A stretch of 64,000 nt of DNA from Protea cynaroides (lineage: Eukaryota; Streptophyta; Magnoliopsida; Proteales; Proteaceae): NCBI GenBank assembly GCA_028583415.1, contig CM053269.1, positions 32,678,254 through 32,742,253 of the forward strand, given 5' to 3'. This document shows positions 23,590-34,553 of this stretch, one piece after another. The notes below the pieces were generated by a model. The model made no database searches. It had not been told where the DNA came from and saw only the letters and a program-made list of their open reading frames with translations. The stretch's first letter is position 1. The number at the start of each line of letters is the position of its first letter. The position numbers and the translations under genes are program-made.

Positions 23590-24197
23590 TTAAGAAAGAA
23601 TAGCATTGAGCCTTCTTATGTTCAGGCTTCTTACAAAAATAACAAACTATCTATCTGAATTTAAATTCAACATCTTGTCTTACTTTGGTGCCCTTCTTCT
23701 TTTGCAAATCTTGTTTTTTCTTTACAAACTTTTTCTTCTTCTGATATTTCATTTCATGTTTTGGCTTATCTGCATTCCCATCAATAGCATTGACAACTGC
23801 CATCCCCTCCTTCTGACAATTTAGTTCTGATAATTTTTTTCCATAAGCCTTCAATATGCTGATTAGATTTCTTACCAAATTTCAATTCAAGACTATCAAG
23901 AATGACTTTCGTAGATATACTATTCATATAGCCAACCATAAGAGAATCTACCATGTATCCCAACATTAAATATTTCACTTTATTATCTGCCTTTGTCCAT
24001 TTTTGATAGGTAACTTTAGCAGATTTGGTAGAACGCACATCAGGCACAGGAGGACATTCCTCTTGAATACAAAGAGAAAAATTATGAAAGTCAATGAACA
24101 AGTCAATTCTACGCTTTCATTCAGCATAATTGGGCCCAGTCAAGATGTAGTTTTTCATAATATCAGACATGTTCAATGAGCTAGACAATCTTGCCAT
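23590..24197 (-). pseudogene. gag: C1 gag
   Basis: A start at 24197 (MARLSSSLNMSDI) leads into a copia capsid-like region (LEEC-type and VILDSLELKFGKK blocks) and a CCHC zinc knuckle CYFCKKPEHKKAQC at about 23600-23645. A TGA at about 24118 and frameshifts near 23790 and 23650 inactivate it. Confidence 0.82.
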
Positions 24198-25363
24198 CTT
24201 TCATAAGCATGCAATATGCATAATAAGCTTGGAGACTAAAGCCCATTCCAATTGCATAAACACAATGCAACATTGATCATTTGATTGGATAACAACAAAA
24301 CAACAAAGAGACCTATGATTTCTCAAATCCCTCCCGTACCCGATGGGCGTAGGGAAGAATCCAATAGATCAAGTCTCATTAAGAATTAATTAAACTTTAA
24401 TATAAGGATATGTTAAATTTGTCCCATATCCGATGGGCGTAGGAAAGAATTTAACCTATCATCATGTCTATCCGATGGACAGTGACACAAGGGATTTACA
24501 TGTCCAACCACAGTCTTATCTCATCCATGTGATTAACCGATGGGTGTCATCATGTCTAAGCATCGGAACAGTGAATGAAACAACCCCAAACTCAATTTAT
24601 ACAAAATATTCAAACTAACTCCCACTGAAATTGAGATTAGATAAAAACAAATATATATTAGAATACATATGAATTCAGCTTAAAATTGAAGGCTCAATTA
24701 GTAGGCACAAAATAGCTTGAAAACAAACATGGCATTACCACATGTACCATAATTACGCACTTGGCTTGATGGCTTGATAATTTAATGGCTTAATGGCTAA
24801 GTGGCTTGATGGCTAACTAATGATGACTTTATGTCTTCTTAGAATTTTCATCTTCCAACGTCCCTAAATGTGAGTATAAATTCTCCATCCCTCCATTATG
24901 ACAAGGTAAATCAAAAGATAAGTCTTTTAAATTCCATGATGGTTTATTAATTTTAAGATGAAGTGTCAACTCACCCTTTTATCTTCCTCATAAAGTTTCT
25001 AATAAATTTTTTTTTATTTTAAAAATTTTTTCAAGTCCCAATAAGACTCTTCATTTCTAATTTATGGGATATTATTAATAAGCATAAATGATGATAAATT
25101 CATCATAGCTATTAAACAAAAATTATAAGACTGTTCATCTTTCATTTCTTGTTTTTCGAGAAAGCTTTAGAGAAAAACAAACCATTTTTTACACAATCAA
25201 CTAAAATTACTATGAAGACGTCACAATTTGTCATAAGAAGAAAAATAAAATAAAAATAACCACTACTCGTTGATATGATCAAACACATATATGAGAAACG
25301 GAGACAATTCTAAGATATGAATCTTAGACAAGGAGAATTTTAACAGAACCGTCATGCTTGTGC
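24198..25363 (-). other. C1 5' leader
   Basis: This non-coding leader between the 5' LTR and gag contains several copies of a CCGATGGGCGTAGG-type block (about 24340, 24430) with diverged forms (about 24472, 24538). It is otherwise AT-rich. I see no gene. Confidence 0.6.
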
Positions 25364-26436
25364 TATTAGAAAAAACATCCTAGATGAATCTCAATGTTAC
25401 TGTTAACCTCATTCCAAAGATGAAAACTTATCACGAATATCATGTCACTGGTTTAATCTAAGAAATTAGGAAGAGTGTCATACCTTTTTTTTTTTTTTGA
25501 CGATTCGAATAAATATTTGGTTGAAGCTCTCTACCTTTGATGAAGAACTCTTTCTTTTGTTGAAAAACCTTTGATAATTATACAAACAAAACCACTTGAT
25601 GTCCAAGGATCTCACAAGCAATCAGGGTGCTCACCCCAGCTGGACAGGTATACCATATCTTGGTATTTTGAGTTTTTTCCTCCCCTTGCCTATGTGACCT
25701 TGAGATGTTTTATATCTCTAGGGTGGAGATGACCAACCATAAAGTCCAACCCTAAGTGAGATGCTCGCCTCCTAAAGTCATATCCAGATTGCCTTTTGGC
25801 ATACCTTGATAATTACCACAAGTGCCCCTAAATAATAAATAGGGATACAAAATACAAAACTACCATTTTTCATAAAATCAAAAAGATTTTGCAAAGAAAA
25901 ATAAAAATAAATAATATTTTATATTTATAAATAGAAAATATTTGATGCAAAATCAAACACGATAACGTTACTCAAATTGGCAATTTGTAGGTACGTGTAC
26001 ACTCTTATAATTGTCAAGTCACTGGCAATGAACATTAAGCACTAAGGTCACCACTTAACGTATACGTGGTCTTATCATGAAGGACTTCACAGACCATATG
26101 TGCACTGACCGTCGAGAGACTAGTCCCCATGTCTCCCATAGTCTGAGCAATTTTGACTTGCACCCCTCAAACCTATCATGGTCCAATCAATGCCTATGTA
26201 AGCACATAGCGCATCATGATAGGTGCGGTCAAGCCAAGGACTACAAAGTGGCTCATTTGAATAATCATCTAGAAAATCAGTCTATTAATACAATAGACCA
26301 AAAATAATGATACCATTTAAAAAATGTATAAGCCACATGTCACATATATATATACCTCACAATAGAGATAGAAATGTCCAAAGAGAATACATGAAAACAA
26401 CACAATCAATCTGTGTTGGGCCACACAAATCCAACA
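25364..26436 (-). mobile_element. 5' LTR of C1
   Basis: In element orientation it begins TGTTGGATTTGTGTGGCCC and ends CTAATA. Similarity with the other LTR is high throughout; the main differences are the (AT)n length and the GAAGAACTCTTT block copy number, suggesting moderate age. Confidence 0.9.
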
Positions 26437-26669
26437 CTCTGCACCCCACTGATCAGAGGCAGCGTCATCATGACCCCAATACTGTAGAGGTTTTGGACTC
26501 GGAAACAATATTCATAGGGTTTCCCTACCTTATGAAATCGACAATGAAATGATCAATCAAAAACAGTATTCATAGGGATCCCTGCCATCGGAGTTCTTGG
26601 CTTGTTGCTTCACCAACATCAATGCATTATTTGCATCTTCATATGTGGCTGAGAGAGGATTTTTTTTAA

Positions 26670-27989
26670 GAAAAAAAATTTCATATACACTCCAACAAGG
26701 ATCGTTAACATCATCTACACCCACGAGATTGCAAAAACATCAAATCCACCCACTTAACTAACGAAAATCATTAAAATTGTTGATATACAGTTTTACCCTT
26801 CATATTATAAATTGAAAATTTTAAAAATTATTTTGAATGGCTAATTTGACCTTCTAATGAAACTTATATTTTATCTCTTTCTCTTTCCTTTTCACTCTCA
26901 CCCAAGCCCTAACACCTTACGTTGGAGTCCCTTCTGCGTTGTGCGTCCACGGCAACATCCCATCTCTCGCATCCCATCACCGTATTAGTAGCCGTCGCCG
27001 CTGACGGCTCCAAGGAAGATGATTGCTTGCCGAATCTTGGTGCTTGAACGATTAGCACCTTCAGCGACAGCCTGCTCGAGTATATTCCATGGTCATAGAA
27101 CCTTTTTGCCGAAGCTCTTTTTGCTCGTGCAACATATTGTATGGAAATTTTGAGAGAGAGAGGGAGAGGCAAACCATATCTTAAAGAGCTTCCGGCTTGC
27201 AATTTCTTAAAGAGCTTCCCTTCCGCTAGCCGGAGAAGGTTTGTAGCTGGGGATTGTTCTTGAGCTTCCCTATCAATGGATCTTTGACCAGAGTTCTCTT
27301 TTTTGGAATCTTATTAAACTTTGCCATGATGGGTCCGCCTACTTTTAGAGATTTTGAACCCCAAACCTATTCTTCACTTCTTGGGAAAGCATACAGAGAA
27401 CCATGATAGTTCTCTCATAATAGGATCAAACCGAATGTATTTCCAGAATATAGGGTTCTGTGTAAATAATAAAAGGAATTTCTGCAACAGTTATTTTCAA
27501 CCTTGAAAATGGTAGAACAACAGGGATTCGTCATACTACCTGGACATGCATCTGTTGAAACAAAGAACAATAATTACTTAGCCCAAAAAAAAAAAAAAAA
27601 AAAATCTGAATTCGAATATGATTTTGATACTTGGGAGTTGGAAAGTGGAAACAGGAAGGGAGAGAGAAAGTTCCATTTTTCTTCATCCTTTGTTCATCGT
27701 CTGTTCGTTTGTTCGAAGCGGACAAAGAAAACTGAAAGGTGAATTAAATTTGTTACAAAAGTAGCATCAGATTTGGGTGTAGGTTAACAAATCAAATAAA
27801 AGGTATAATAGTCTTTTAATCTTGTTAAAAGGATAGTATCGTCTATCAAATTTTTCAATGCAGCTAACATCTCTTTTGACAGAATGAACTTTTTTTATTA
27901 GCAGAGCAAAGTTTTTAGGTAGTAATTGATTTTTTTGTAATCTTGTGGGTGTAGATGATGTTAGCGATCTTTAAATATAAAAATTTTCC
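26670..27989. mobile_element. M4: Mutator-like element inside M3
   Basis: The left end (AAATTTCATATACACTCC ... AACATCATCTACACCCACGAG) matches the complement of the right end (AAATTTTTATATTTAAAG ... AACATCATCTACACCCACAAG). A 9-bp TTTTTTTAA flanks both sides (26661-26669 and 27990-27998), although such a simple sequence is weak proof. The interior (26880-27250) is GC-richer and could be captured gene DNA; I recognise no protein. Confidence 0.7.
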
Positions 27990-28219
27990 TTTTTTTAATG
28001 TAAAAGTTATAGGGGTATTTTTGTAATTATATCATTTTACATTTTAGAAGGTAAAAAATGTATTTTCCTCTTATTTTGTTTGTAAATACAATAAGGGTAA
28101 AAATGTCTTTAAATTTTTAAATTTAATGGTATTAGTCAATGGGTTGCGACTGTAATTGTTGTCAACTTCAGGTTGTCTCTATATTAGAATCATAGGTCAG
28201 GAGTAGTATGAGTAATTTA

Positions 28220-28979
28220 TAATCAGATAGACTAGGTGTCCCTACCCTAATGGCCTTATACCCATCCGTATTAGATTGATTTTGACATTGGCCAATACCC
28301 ACTTCAATGCCAATTACTAAAACCTTGCTTTTTCATTATTAAATACACCTCAAACACACCCTCCAACACACACACGAATTTCAATCAAAATCTTAACAAA
28401 TGTAAGGCCCAGGCCCATTTGTACTTGCCCTTCACAAATGCTGCCATCATACTAAAGTTCTTCTCCATACCAAAAAAAAAAAAATAATAATAATTGAAGT
28501 ATTTAACTTAGGCCGTGTTTGGATGTCAAAGAAAAAGGACTTTTTTTTTAATAAAGACATAAACTATCATTATGTCATCATTACTTTCACATAAAACATA
28601 CGCTTCGAAAGAAATCTAAATAGATATTAATGGAGATGCCACGTACATTCGCATATCAAAAGATCATTTATTTTATTCCGTCCACAACAGACTGGATCCT
28701 TTATCCAATAACAATTCTAAAATCTTATGAATATTCTTTTGTCCCTTACTACTTTTCTGCCTTAAAAAAAATGTAAATAATAAATAATATCATCTAATCA
28801 TCGATGCTGATACAATTGTATCATTTCTTCTTTTTTTTTTATAATTCTTACAGTAAATAAAAAAATAACACCACCACCTTTTTTACCACCTTTTTTACCC
28901 AAAAAAAAAAATACAAAAAATACAAAAAATCAAACATGTGTAATAATTTTGTGGTAAAAATAAAAATAAAAAATATATA
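28220..28979. other. AT-rich spacer downstream of AZG1
   Basis: Non-coding, with many A/T runs. It should hold the 3'UTR and poly(A) site of the minus-strand permease gene just below 28980. No other feature is seen. Confidence 0.6.
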
Positions 28980-30737
28980 TTAAACTGCCAATTGAACTTC
29001 AGATCCTTTCCTGTCGCCGTCTGTAAGACCAAATTCATTTGACTCATTTACCCCAACCAAATTCTTATTTTCCCTCTCTTTTTTCTCAATAATCCCATAT
29101 TTCCTCAACCCCCATTCTCCCCAATCCCATAAATGCAAAACAATATAAGTCCCAATTCCTCCCACCAATCCATACGCAATAGAATAAGTCAAAGGCATCA
29201 GTATCATCGTCACAAACGCCGGTATAGCCTGTTTCATATCATTCCATTCAATCTCCACCACAGATCTCATCATCAAAACCCCAACCAAAATCAACGGTGA
29301 TCCAACAGCCCACGCAGGTATCGAAGCCAACAACGGTGTGAAAAAGAAAGACAAAAAGAAATACACCGCCACCGTCAACGCCGTCAGTCCAGTCCTCCCA
29401 CCTTCCTTTATTCCAGTCGACGACTCAATAAACGCCGTCACCGGTGAAGTCCCCAACAACGAACCAATCACAATCGACGTCGCATCTGACATAAACGCAA
29501 AATACTGACCTTCGAAATCGCCATTTGAATCAGTAAACCCAGCGAACCGAGCCATCGAGTAAAGCGTTCCAGTCGTATCTAATATATCAACATATAAAAA
29601 TGTAATCAAAGCTTGCCAAAAATACCCTTTACCTATACCAGCAAAGCTCAAAGCGCCAGCAGTTTTCTGGATGCTATGGACGTCCACAACTTTCTTGAAA
29701 TACTGGTAGGCCGAGTTACCCGCGTCAGTATCAGGAAACGCTGTAACTTGGGTATTACGGAACCATGAAATCGCTGTCACAAACACTATACCATATATCA
29801 TAGCCCCTTTGATGTTCTTCACAAGACAATAAGCAATGATAACAAACCCAACAGCACCGAGCCAGAAAGTTGGGCTTCTCATCTCACCATTCAAGCAAAG
29901 AATGCCACCTGACACGGTGCCACCTGGCATAAGAGCAACGGTTCCGTTTGGGTATGTTACCACGGGAGCAACTGAAGCTAGTGAGGTACTTGGGCAAGCT
30001 CCAATTGTGAGATATGTTGAAGAGCTGAAACCGATTAGACCGAGACCCTCACTGCTTTGAAGACCGATGAAAGCTAGGAAGAGACCGATTCCTGCGGATG
30101 ATGAAATTCGGACGGGTTTGGGGACGAGTTTTGCGAGTTTGGTTCTTAACCCGACAGCTGAAATCAAGAGAAAAATTAAGCCTTCCACGAAGACAGCTGC
30201 TAAAGCTGTTTTATAAGAAACGTTGCCTGACCCGTGGAAGCCTACGACGCTGTAAGCGAAGTAGGCGTTGGCACCCATACCAGGAGCTAAAGCTAAGGGG
30301 AGGTTAGCGAAGGCACCCATGATTACACAGCCGATTAGTGAGGAAGCTACGGTGGCAACGATTAGATCTTTGCGGACTACGTCGAGGCAGGCTGTGTAGC
30401 CTGGATTGACGGGGTCGAATTTGCAGGAGGTGTCGGGTTGGATAACGGTGTGGTTGGTGGCCGTACAGTTGGAGATTGAGATTGATGGATCGCTGCATAG
30501 AGGGACGCAATCGGCGACTGTACAGGTTCCGCCTGAGTCTGTGAGGATACTTGCGTTCACTGCTAGGATGTAGGCCATGGTTAGGAACGTCGCTGTACCG
30601 GCTCGGAGCTCGGTTGTGAAAGTTGAGCCTCGTTCGGTGAGTTTGAATCGCTTTCCGATACGACTGTTGGCGACGAACGAGTTGACTCGGTATGGTATGG
30701 AGCCCTTTGGACGCCTTGGTGGTGGTAGAGTTTCCAT
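28980..30737 (-). CDS. AZG1: Adenine/guanine permease, AZG1-like
   Basis: This intact 585-residue single-exon gene is the only undamaged host gene in the window. It matches the AzgA/NCS2-like AZG family of plant purine transporters, which import adenine and guanine (cytokinin transport has also been reported) across the plasma or endomembrane by proton coupling. Visible hallmarks are TFTTELRAGTATFLTMAYIL (residues 39-58), the LALAPGMGANAYFAYSVVG loop (148-166), RISSSAGIGLFLAFIGLQ (210-227), VDILDTTGTLYSMARFAGF (383-401), and LLGTSPVTAFIESSTGIKEG (427-446). There are about a dozen hydrophobic membrane segments, a Cys-rich outer loop (72-117) and a charged cytoplasmic tail (550-585). The start at 30737 gives the family's N-terminus (VNSFVANSRIGKRFKL), and plant AZG1 genes are also intronless. 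Length and motif order fit AZG1 better than AZG2. Confidence 0.95.
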   Translation of the reverse strand: METLPPPRRPKGSIPYRVNSFVANSRIGKRFKLTERGSTFTTELRAGTATFLTMAYILAVNASILTDSGGTCTVADCVPLCSDPSISISNCTATNHTVIQPDTSCKFDPVNPGYTACLDVVRKDLIVATVASSLIGCVIMGAFANLPLALAPGMGANAYFAYSVVGFHGSGNVSYKTALAAVFVEGLIFLLISAVGLRTKLAKLVPKPVRISSSAGIGLFLAFIGLQSSEGLGLIGFSSSTYLTIGACPSTSLASVAPVVTYPNGTVALMPGGTVSGGILCLNGEMRSPTFWLGAVGFVIIAYCLVKNIKGAMIYGIVFVTAISWFRNTQVTAFPDTDAGNSAYQYFKKVVDVHSIQKTAGALSFAGIGKGYFWQALITFLYVDILDTTGTLYSMARFAGFTDSNGDFEGQYFAFMSDATSIVIGSLLGTSPVTAFIESSTGIKEGGRTGLTALTVAVYFFLSFFFTPLLASIPAWAVGSPLILVGVLMMRSVVEIEWNDMKQAIPAFVTMILMPLTYSIAYGLVGGIGTYIVLHLWDWGEWGLRKYGIIEKKERENKNLVGVNESNEFGLTDGDRKGSEVQLAV

Positions 30738-30790
30738 CGATGGATGATGACACAGAGGGAGGATCAGATGAGATTTCAGAGCTTTTTTTC

Positions 30791-30802
30791 TCTTATAAAT
30801 AG
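30791..30802 (-). promoter_or_regulatory. TATA box of the AZG1-like gene
   Basis: On the minus strand the sequence reads CTATTTATAAGA, about 55-65 bp upstream of the ATG. This implies a 5'UTR of only 25-35 nt. A GA microsatellite (30802-30826), common in plant core promoters, lies just upstream of it. Confidence 0.6.
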
Positions 30803-30826
30803 AGAAGAGAGAGAGAGAGAGAGAAG
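30802..30826. repeat. (GA)n microsatellite in the AZG1 promoter
   Basis: GAGAAGAGAGAGAGAGAGAG-type run immediately upstream of the TATA box. GAGA-type tracts are frequent in plant promoters and bound by BPC-class factors; a role here is an inference. Confidence 0.6.
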
Positions 30827-30839
30827 ATGAGTACGAAAA

Positions 30840-31573
30840 TCAGGAATCTGGGAGTGGCGTCATAATTCTAGAGGCGTGAGTTCAGTTGTGTTTCCACGTT
30901 GAGGGCTGAAAGATTCCGTAAAGGAGGATCTTTTGCCTTCTATGGGAATATCACTGTGCATCGCAAGCTACTAAATTTGGTCATTTTCCATGGCGTCTGA
31001 GATTCTGAGACTGAGCACCTAGAGATGACCACGGAATTTGGCTCGTCTCAAGTTCTTGATGAACTTGAGAAATGCTGTCCGCCGGATGGTTGACACCTGA
31101 TATTTTTTTACGTCTAATGAAATGAGAGTGATTATAAAGAAAAATTAAAAAAAAATTATAAGAATATTCAATCATTCTCATCACTCTTATACCATTAGAT
31201 ATGAGAGAGTACTAGATGTCGCCCATCCAACTAACACTGACATTTCTCAAATTTAATCTGACCTTGACCACATCGCTTCTTTTGGGTGGCACTGTGATTA
31301 CAAAATTATTATTATATATATATTTTCTTTAAAGTTTAGAGCAAATGTTAAATATAGAAAGGTTAGATTTTTACTGATGTGTTTTTTACAGATTAGTAAA
31401 ATTTTGATTTTTTTTTTTCGTTTTTTTATTTTCATGTTTTTTATTTGGTAACAAAAATGCTTTCTTAATAGATATCATGCTATAAAAGATGTCAATTTAT
31501 TTACCAAAAAAAAAAGATGTCAATTTGGCATCTTACTATTTATAAACTGGTATATCATTTTCAGCTTATTAAC

Positions 31574-31652
<79 letters not shown>

Positions 31653-33011
31653 TTTTCAGTTTATTATCAAAAAAAAATAATTATCATTTTCAATTGGTAT
31701 GGTAATGATTTGAGTTTTCATTGGTATTCGGTATGATACAGTTTTGGTTAAGGGTATTAATCCGTGTGGTTCGGTGTGTAATGAATAAAACTAAAACCAA
31801 ATAATTTATTAAGCGGTTTCGAAATACTTACCGAAATCGATTATTAATCAGTTTCGATTTTTAAACTGTTTCATTGCTGTGAGGGAGAGGAAGAGAGTTA
31901 GGAGCAGAGTAGAGGGAAAACCAAAAAAATCAATAAAATAATTTTAATCAGGTATAAAAGTGGACTTATGATTTAGAAATATGCTATGTTGAAAGCATTA
32001 AAATATAATTTATTTCTATAAATATAGACATTTAGCACTAAGGGATTAAAGTAAAAGTTTAATCGGTTTTAACGGTTTCAAGTAGCTGATTTAAACGGTT
32101 TCATTCTTGAAACCAGAATCAAACCTTTTAACTAAACGATTTTATTTCTGAAACCAAAGCCGAACCATTTAATAATAAATTTTACGGTTTCGATTTAAAC
32201 GGTTATGTTCGATTTTAGTATAGAGTTCGATTTCATTTTTAATATCCTTAGTTTTGGTATCGAAAACCACTATATCCACAGTATGAACCGTTTTCTTATC
32301 AATTTTGAAAACCGATTTTATATCGATATGTGCATTGTTGTTCAATTGAATCACAATGCGATGTGTCATATATGGAAAGTTACCTTGCTTTTAGATTTTT
32401 TTTTTATTTTTTTTTATTTATCATATTTTGTCAAATATATCATATATGTGCACCATGCTTCATCCTTCATGACAATATAGGTGTAAGGATATTGAATATA
32501 TTATTGTCATAAGTTAATTGATGAAAGGGCATCAACTTGATACCGAAACAGGTACCATATTTGATATAGAAATCGTATTATATATTAGAACTGCAACTCA
32601 TACCAAATTAAAAACCAAATGCCATATCGACAAAAAAATATATCAAAACCATATTGCACCCGTACAATAAGGGGTTTGAGTTTTCATATAAGCTCTGATT
32701 GGTTGCAAGGAGAATTAAAAAGATGAGAAGTGAAATTTTTTTTTCTAATAATGAAAATTTTTATAATCATTATATCATATGAATTCAAATCCTTTCATTC
32801 CCCTCATGATGGTATAAGAAAATTCAGTGATTGTCATTCATTGTGTGCGTATACCAATACATCAATATGTTGACACAATAAACTACAATCACTATTTACC
32901 TAAAAAAAAAAAATCATTGGATTTTCTCATGCCGGCATGAAGGGAATAAGAGGATTAAAATACACATCACATGATATCAAATAACTCTGTAACTAATTCC
33001 AAATCATTTTA
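30840..33011. other. AT-rich intergenic region upstream of AZG1
   Basis: No gene is recognised. About 31740-32340 is rich in degenerate CGGTTTC / GAAACCG words and may be an old unclassified repeat. The direct repeat TATCATTTTCAG flanks the (AT)n run at 31577-31650. Short open frames here are compositional. Confidence 0.5.
31577..31650. repeat. (AT)n microsatellite
   Basis: About 37 uninterrupted AT units, flanked on both sides by TATCATTTTCAG-type sequence. Confidence 0.95.
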
Positions 33012-34553
33012 TGTAAAACCCGTACTCCATGAATCCGATCTAAACCTTTAATTCATGTCGTAACAGGTCTTCCAATCATCACCGGGCCAGACGGGACGAG
33101 CGGATGACAATCAGGTACGAAAATGGACCAAATTATGATAAAATTTTATACCAGTCTATGGTACCGGTCGACGGTATGTCTGCACGGGCAGACTAGTTAG
33201 ATCTAGAACGGATCTTTGTGGGTCCTGCTTGCCAAATCTTAAGCCTAGGGACTTTTCTAACGTAGGAAAACTTTCTAAACCCCAACCTAGTCTATTTAAG
33301 GATCCTTAAACCTCCATAGAACTCTTTGATTGTTTCTCACAAACCCTAGAGAGGAGAAAGAGATCGAAGAAGGAGAAGGAGCTAAGAAAGATGGGAGAGG
33401 AGTCACCGTTGGACGAAGAACACCGTAGTTGTGAACCAACGGTAAGTGCTTGAACTTCTCTCTAAGTTAAGCATTATAGATGATTAATCATTAATTGATC
33501 AATACCATGCAAGGTGAGGTATTGATCTAAAACCCTTAAATTGCCATCAAACCCTAAAACAGTCGATAAACCCTAGATTCGCATTATAGGCTAAGGATCA
33601 TCGAAACTAGGACTTGAATGGAACATGAAACAACTCTAACTCGTTGCTCAGGCCTAGAATGCATAGGAGAAACCCTAGAACCAATAGAGGGTGACCAACG
33701 GAAGGCGAACACCAAGTTGGTGGTCTTCCGTAGGCATACCGGTCGACCATACTGGTCGCATATGGTTGCACCATATGCAACCTGACCATATACGACCGGT
33801 ACTATGACCGGTACCTCTTGGGAGCTGGTCTGTGGGGGACTGATCGACCATACCGGTTGCACCTTTTCCCACAGTGCAACGACTGGTACCTGCGACTGGT
33901 ATGCACTGTGAGGGGTATATTTTGATCCAATTGGTTTTTCGACCAACGTAAATCATAAGAAACTAATTCTAATTCAACCCTAACATTGTGTAGGACCTTA
34001 TGATAGAGATTTTGGATTCTGTGACGCGGAGCAAGCTAGCAATCAAGCGTCAGGTAAGGGAATCAGACTTAAACCCTAATAACTTAATAATAGTAAAACG
34101 TTGTTGGTAATTATGATTCTGTAGAATGGTGTTTGTGCATACTCGCATGTCATCTTTACTTTCAGTTATTATATTGTTCATGCATACTCGCAATGCTAGG
34201 ATGTGATTGTTAGGCATGTGATTGTTTTCATTGGTGTGTGGAATGGGAAGGGCCTCGGGTCTGGGATCATTCCTCACACTAGTACCTTTTCGTATCGCTT
34301 CTGTCTTAGCATGCTTGGTGCGGGTAGGGTATCAGGGGGAGGAAGTAGCACTGTGGTCTTCGGCCTGGCCACTAGACTCGAGCCCTATCTCTATGCCGTA
34401 GGGAGCTGTGCTGAGATAGGGCCTACTGTGATGACATATAGGATTGGTTAGTTGCGAGTCCAGTTTGTAAGCCCTCGCCAATAGGGGCTTATGTGTTGTT
34501 ATGAGTAGGGCATCAGGGGAAGTGTTGGCGATGTATGATCCGGACACTTTAGC
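33012..34553 (+). mobile_element. 5' LTR of G4, left part
   Basis: U3 carries GGTACCGGTCGACGG (33162-33176), a TATA-like TCTATTTAAG (33291), and a leader with donor CAACG|GTAAGTG (33441/33442). A U5 array of CCGGTCG / CGACCGG variants (33735-33905) and CTCTATCTCTATG blocks follow. It stops at the TTAGC target site where G3 entered. Confidence 0.9.

Larger units (their letters stand above)
19376..26436 (-). mobile_element. C1: Ty1/copia retrotransposon, decayed
   Basis: Two LTRs (19376-20545 and 25364-26436) flank a minus-strand internal region in copia order: gag, protease, integrase, RT, RNase H. A 5-bp duplication CTCTG lies at 19371-19375 and 26437-26441. In element orientation the LTR starts TGTTGG and ends CTAATA, so the 3' terminus is TA rather than the usual CA. 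No standard TGGTATCAGAGC primer-binding site follows the 5' LTR. Pol is broken by many stops and frameshifts. The sequence style is that of the Tork/Tnt1-like lineage. Confidence 0.92.
18285..28219. mobile_element. M3: outer terminal-inverted-repeat element, probably Mutator-like
   Basis: The left end (AAATTACTTATACCACCCCT ... CTAAAGTTGACAACAACTAC) and the complement of the right end (AAATTACTCATACTACTCCT ... CTGAAGTTGACAACAATTAC) align over about 85 bp at roughly 70% identity. Subtracting C1 (7.1 kb) and M4 (1.3 kb) leaves an element of about 1.5 kb. No clear 9-bp duplication is visible, so the ends are approximate. Inner left sequence (18550-19370) is mildly GC-richer and may be captured gene DNA, but I recognise no product. 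Confidence 0.6.

Noticed and set aside
27503..27742. 79-codon frame in M4
   Set aside because: Contains a poly-A-derived Lys run; no similarity recognised and no consistent start.
30304..30753. 149-codon frame overlapping the AZG1 start in another frame
   Set aside because: Out-of-frame shadow of AZG1 with Arg/His/Ser-biased composition.
32169..32480. Overlapping open frames on both strands near 32.2-32.5 kb
   Set aside because: They arise from AT-rich GAAACCG / CGGTTTC repeats; no domain or conserved start.
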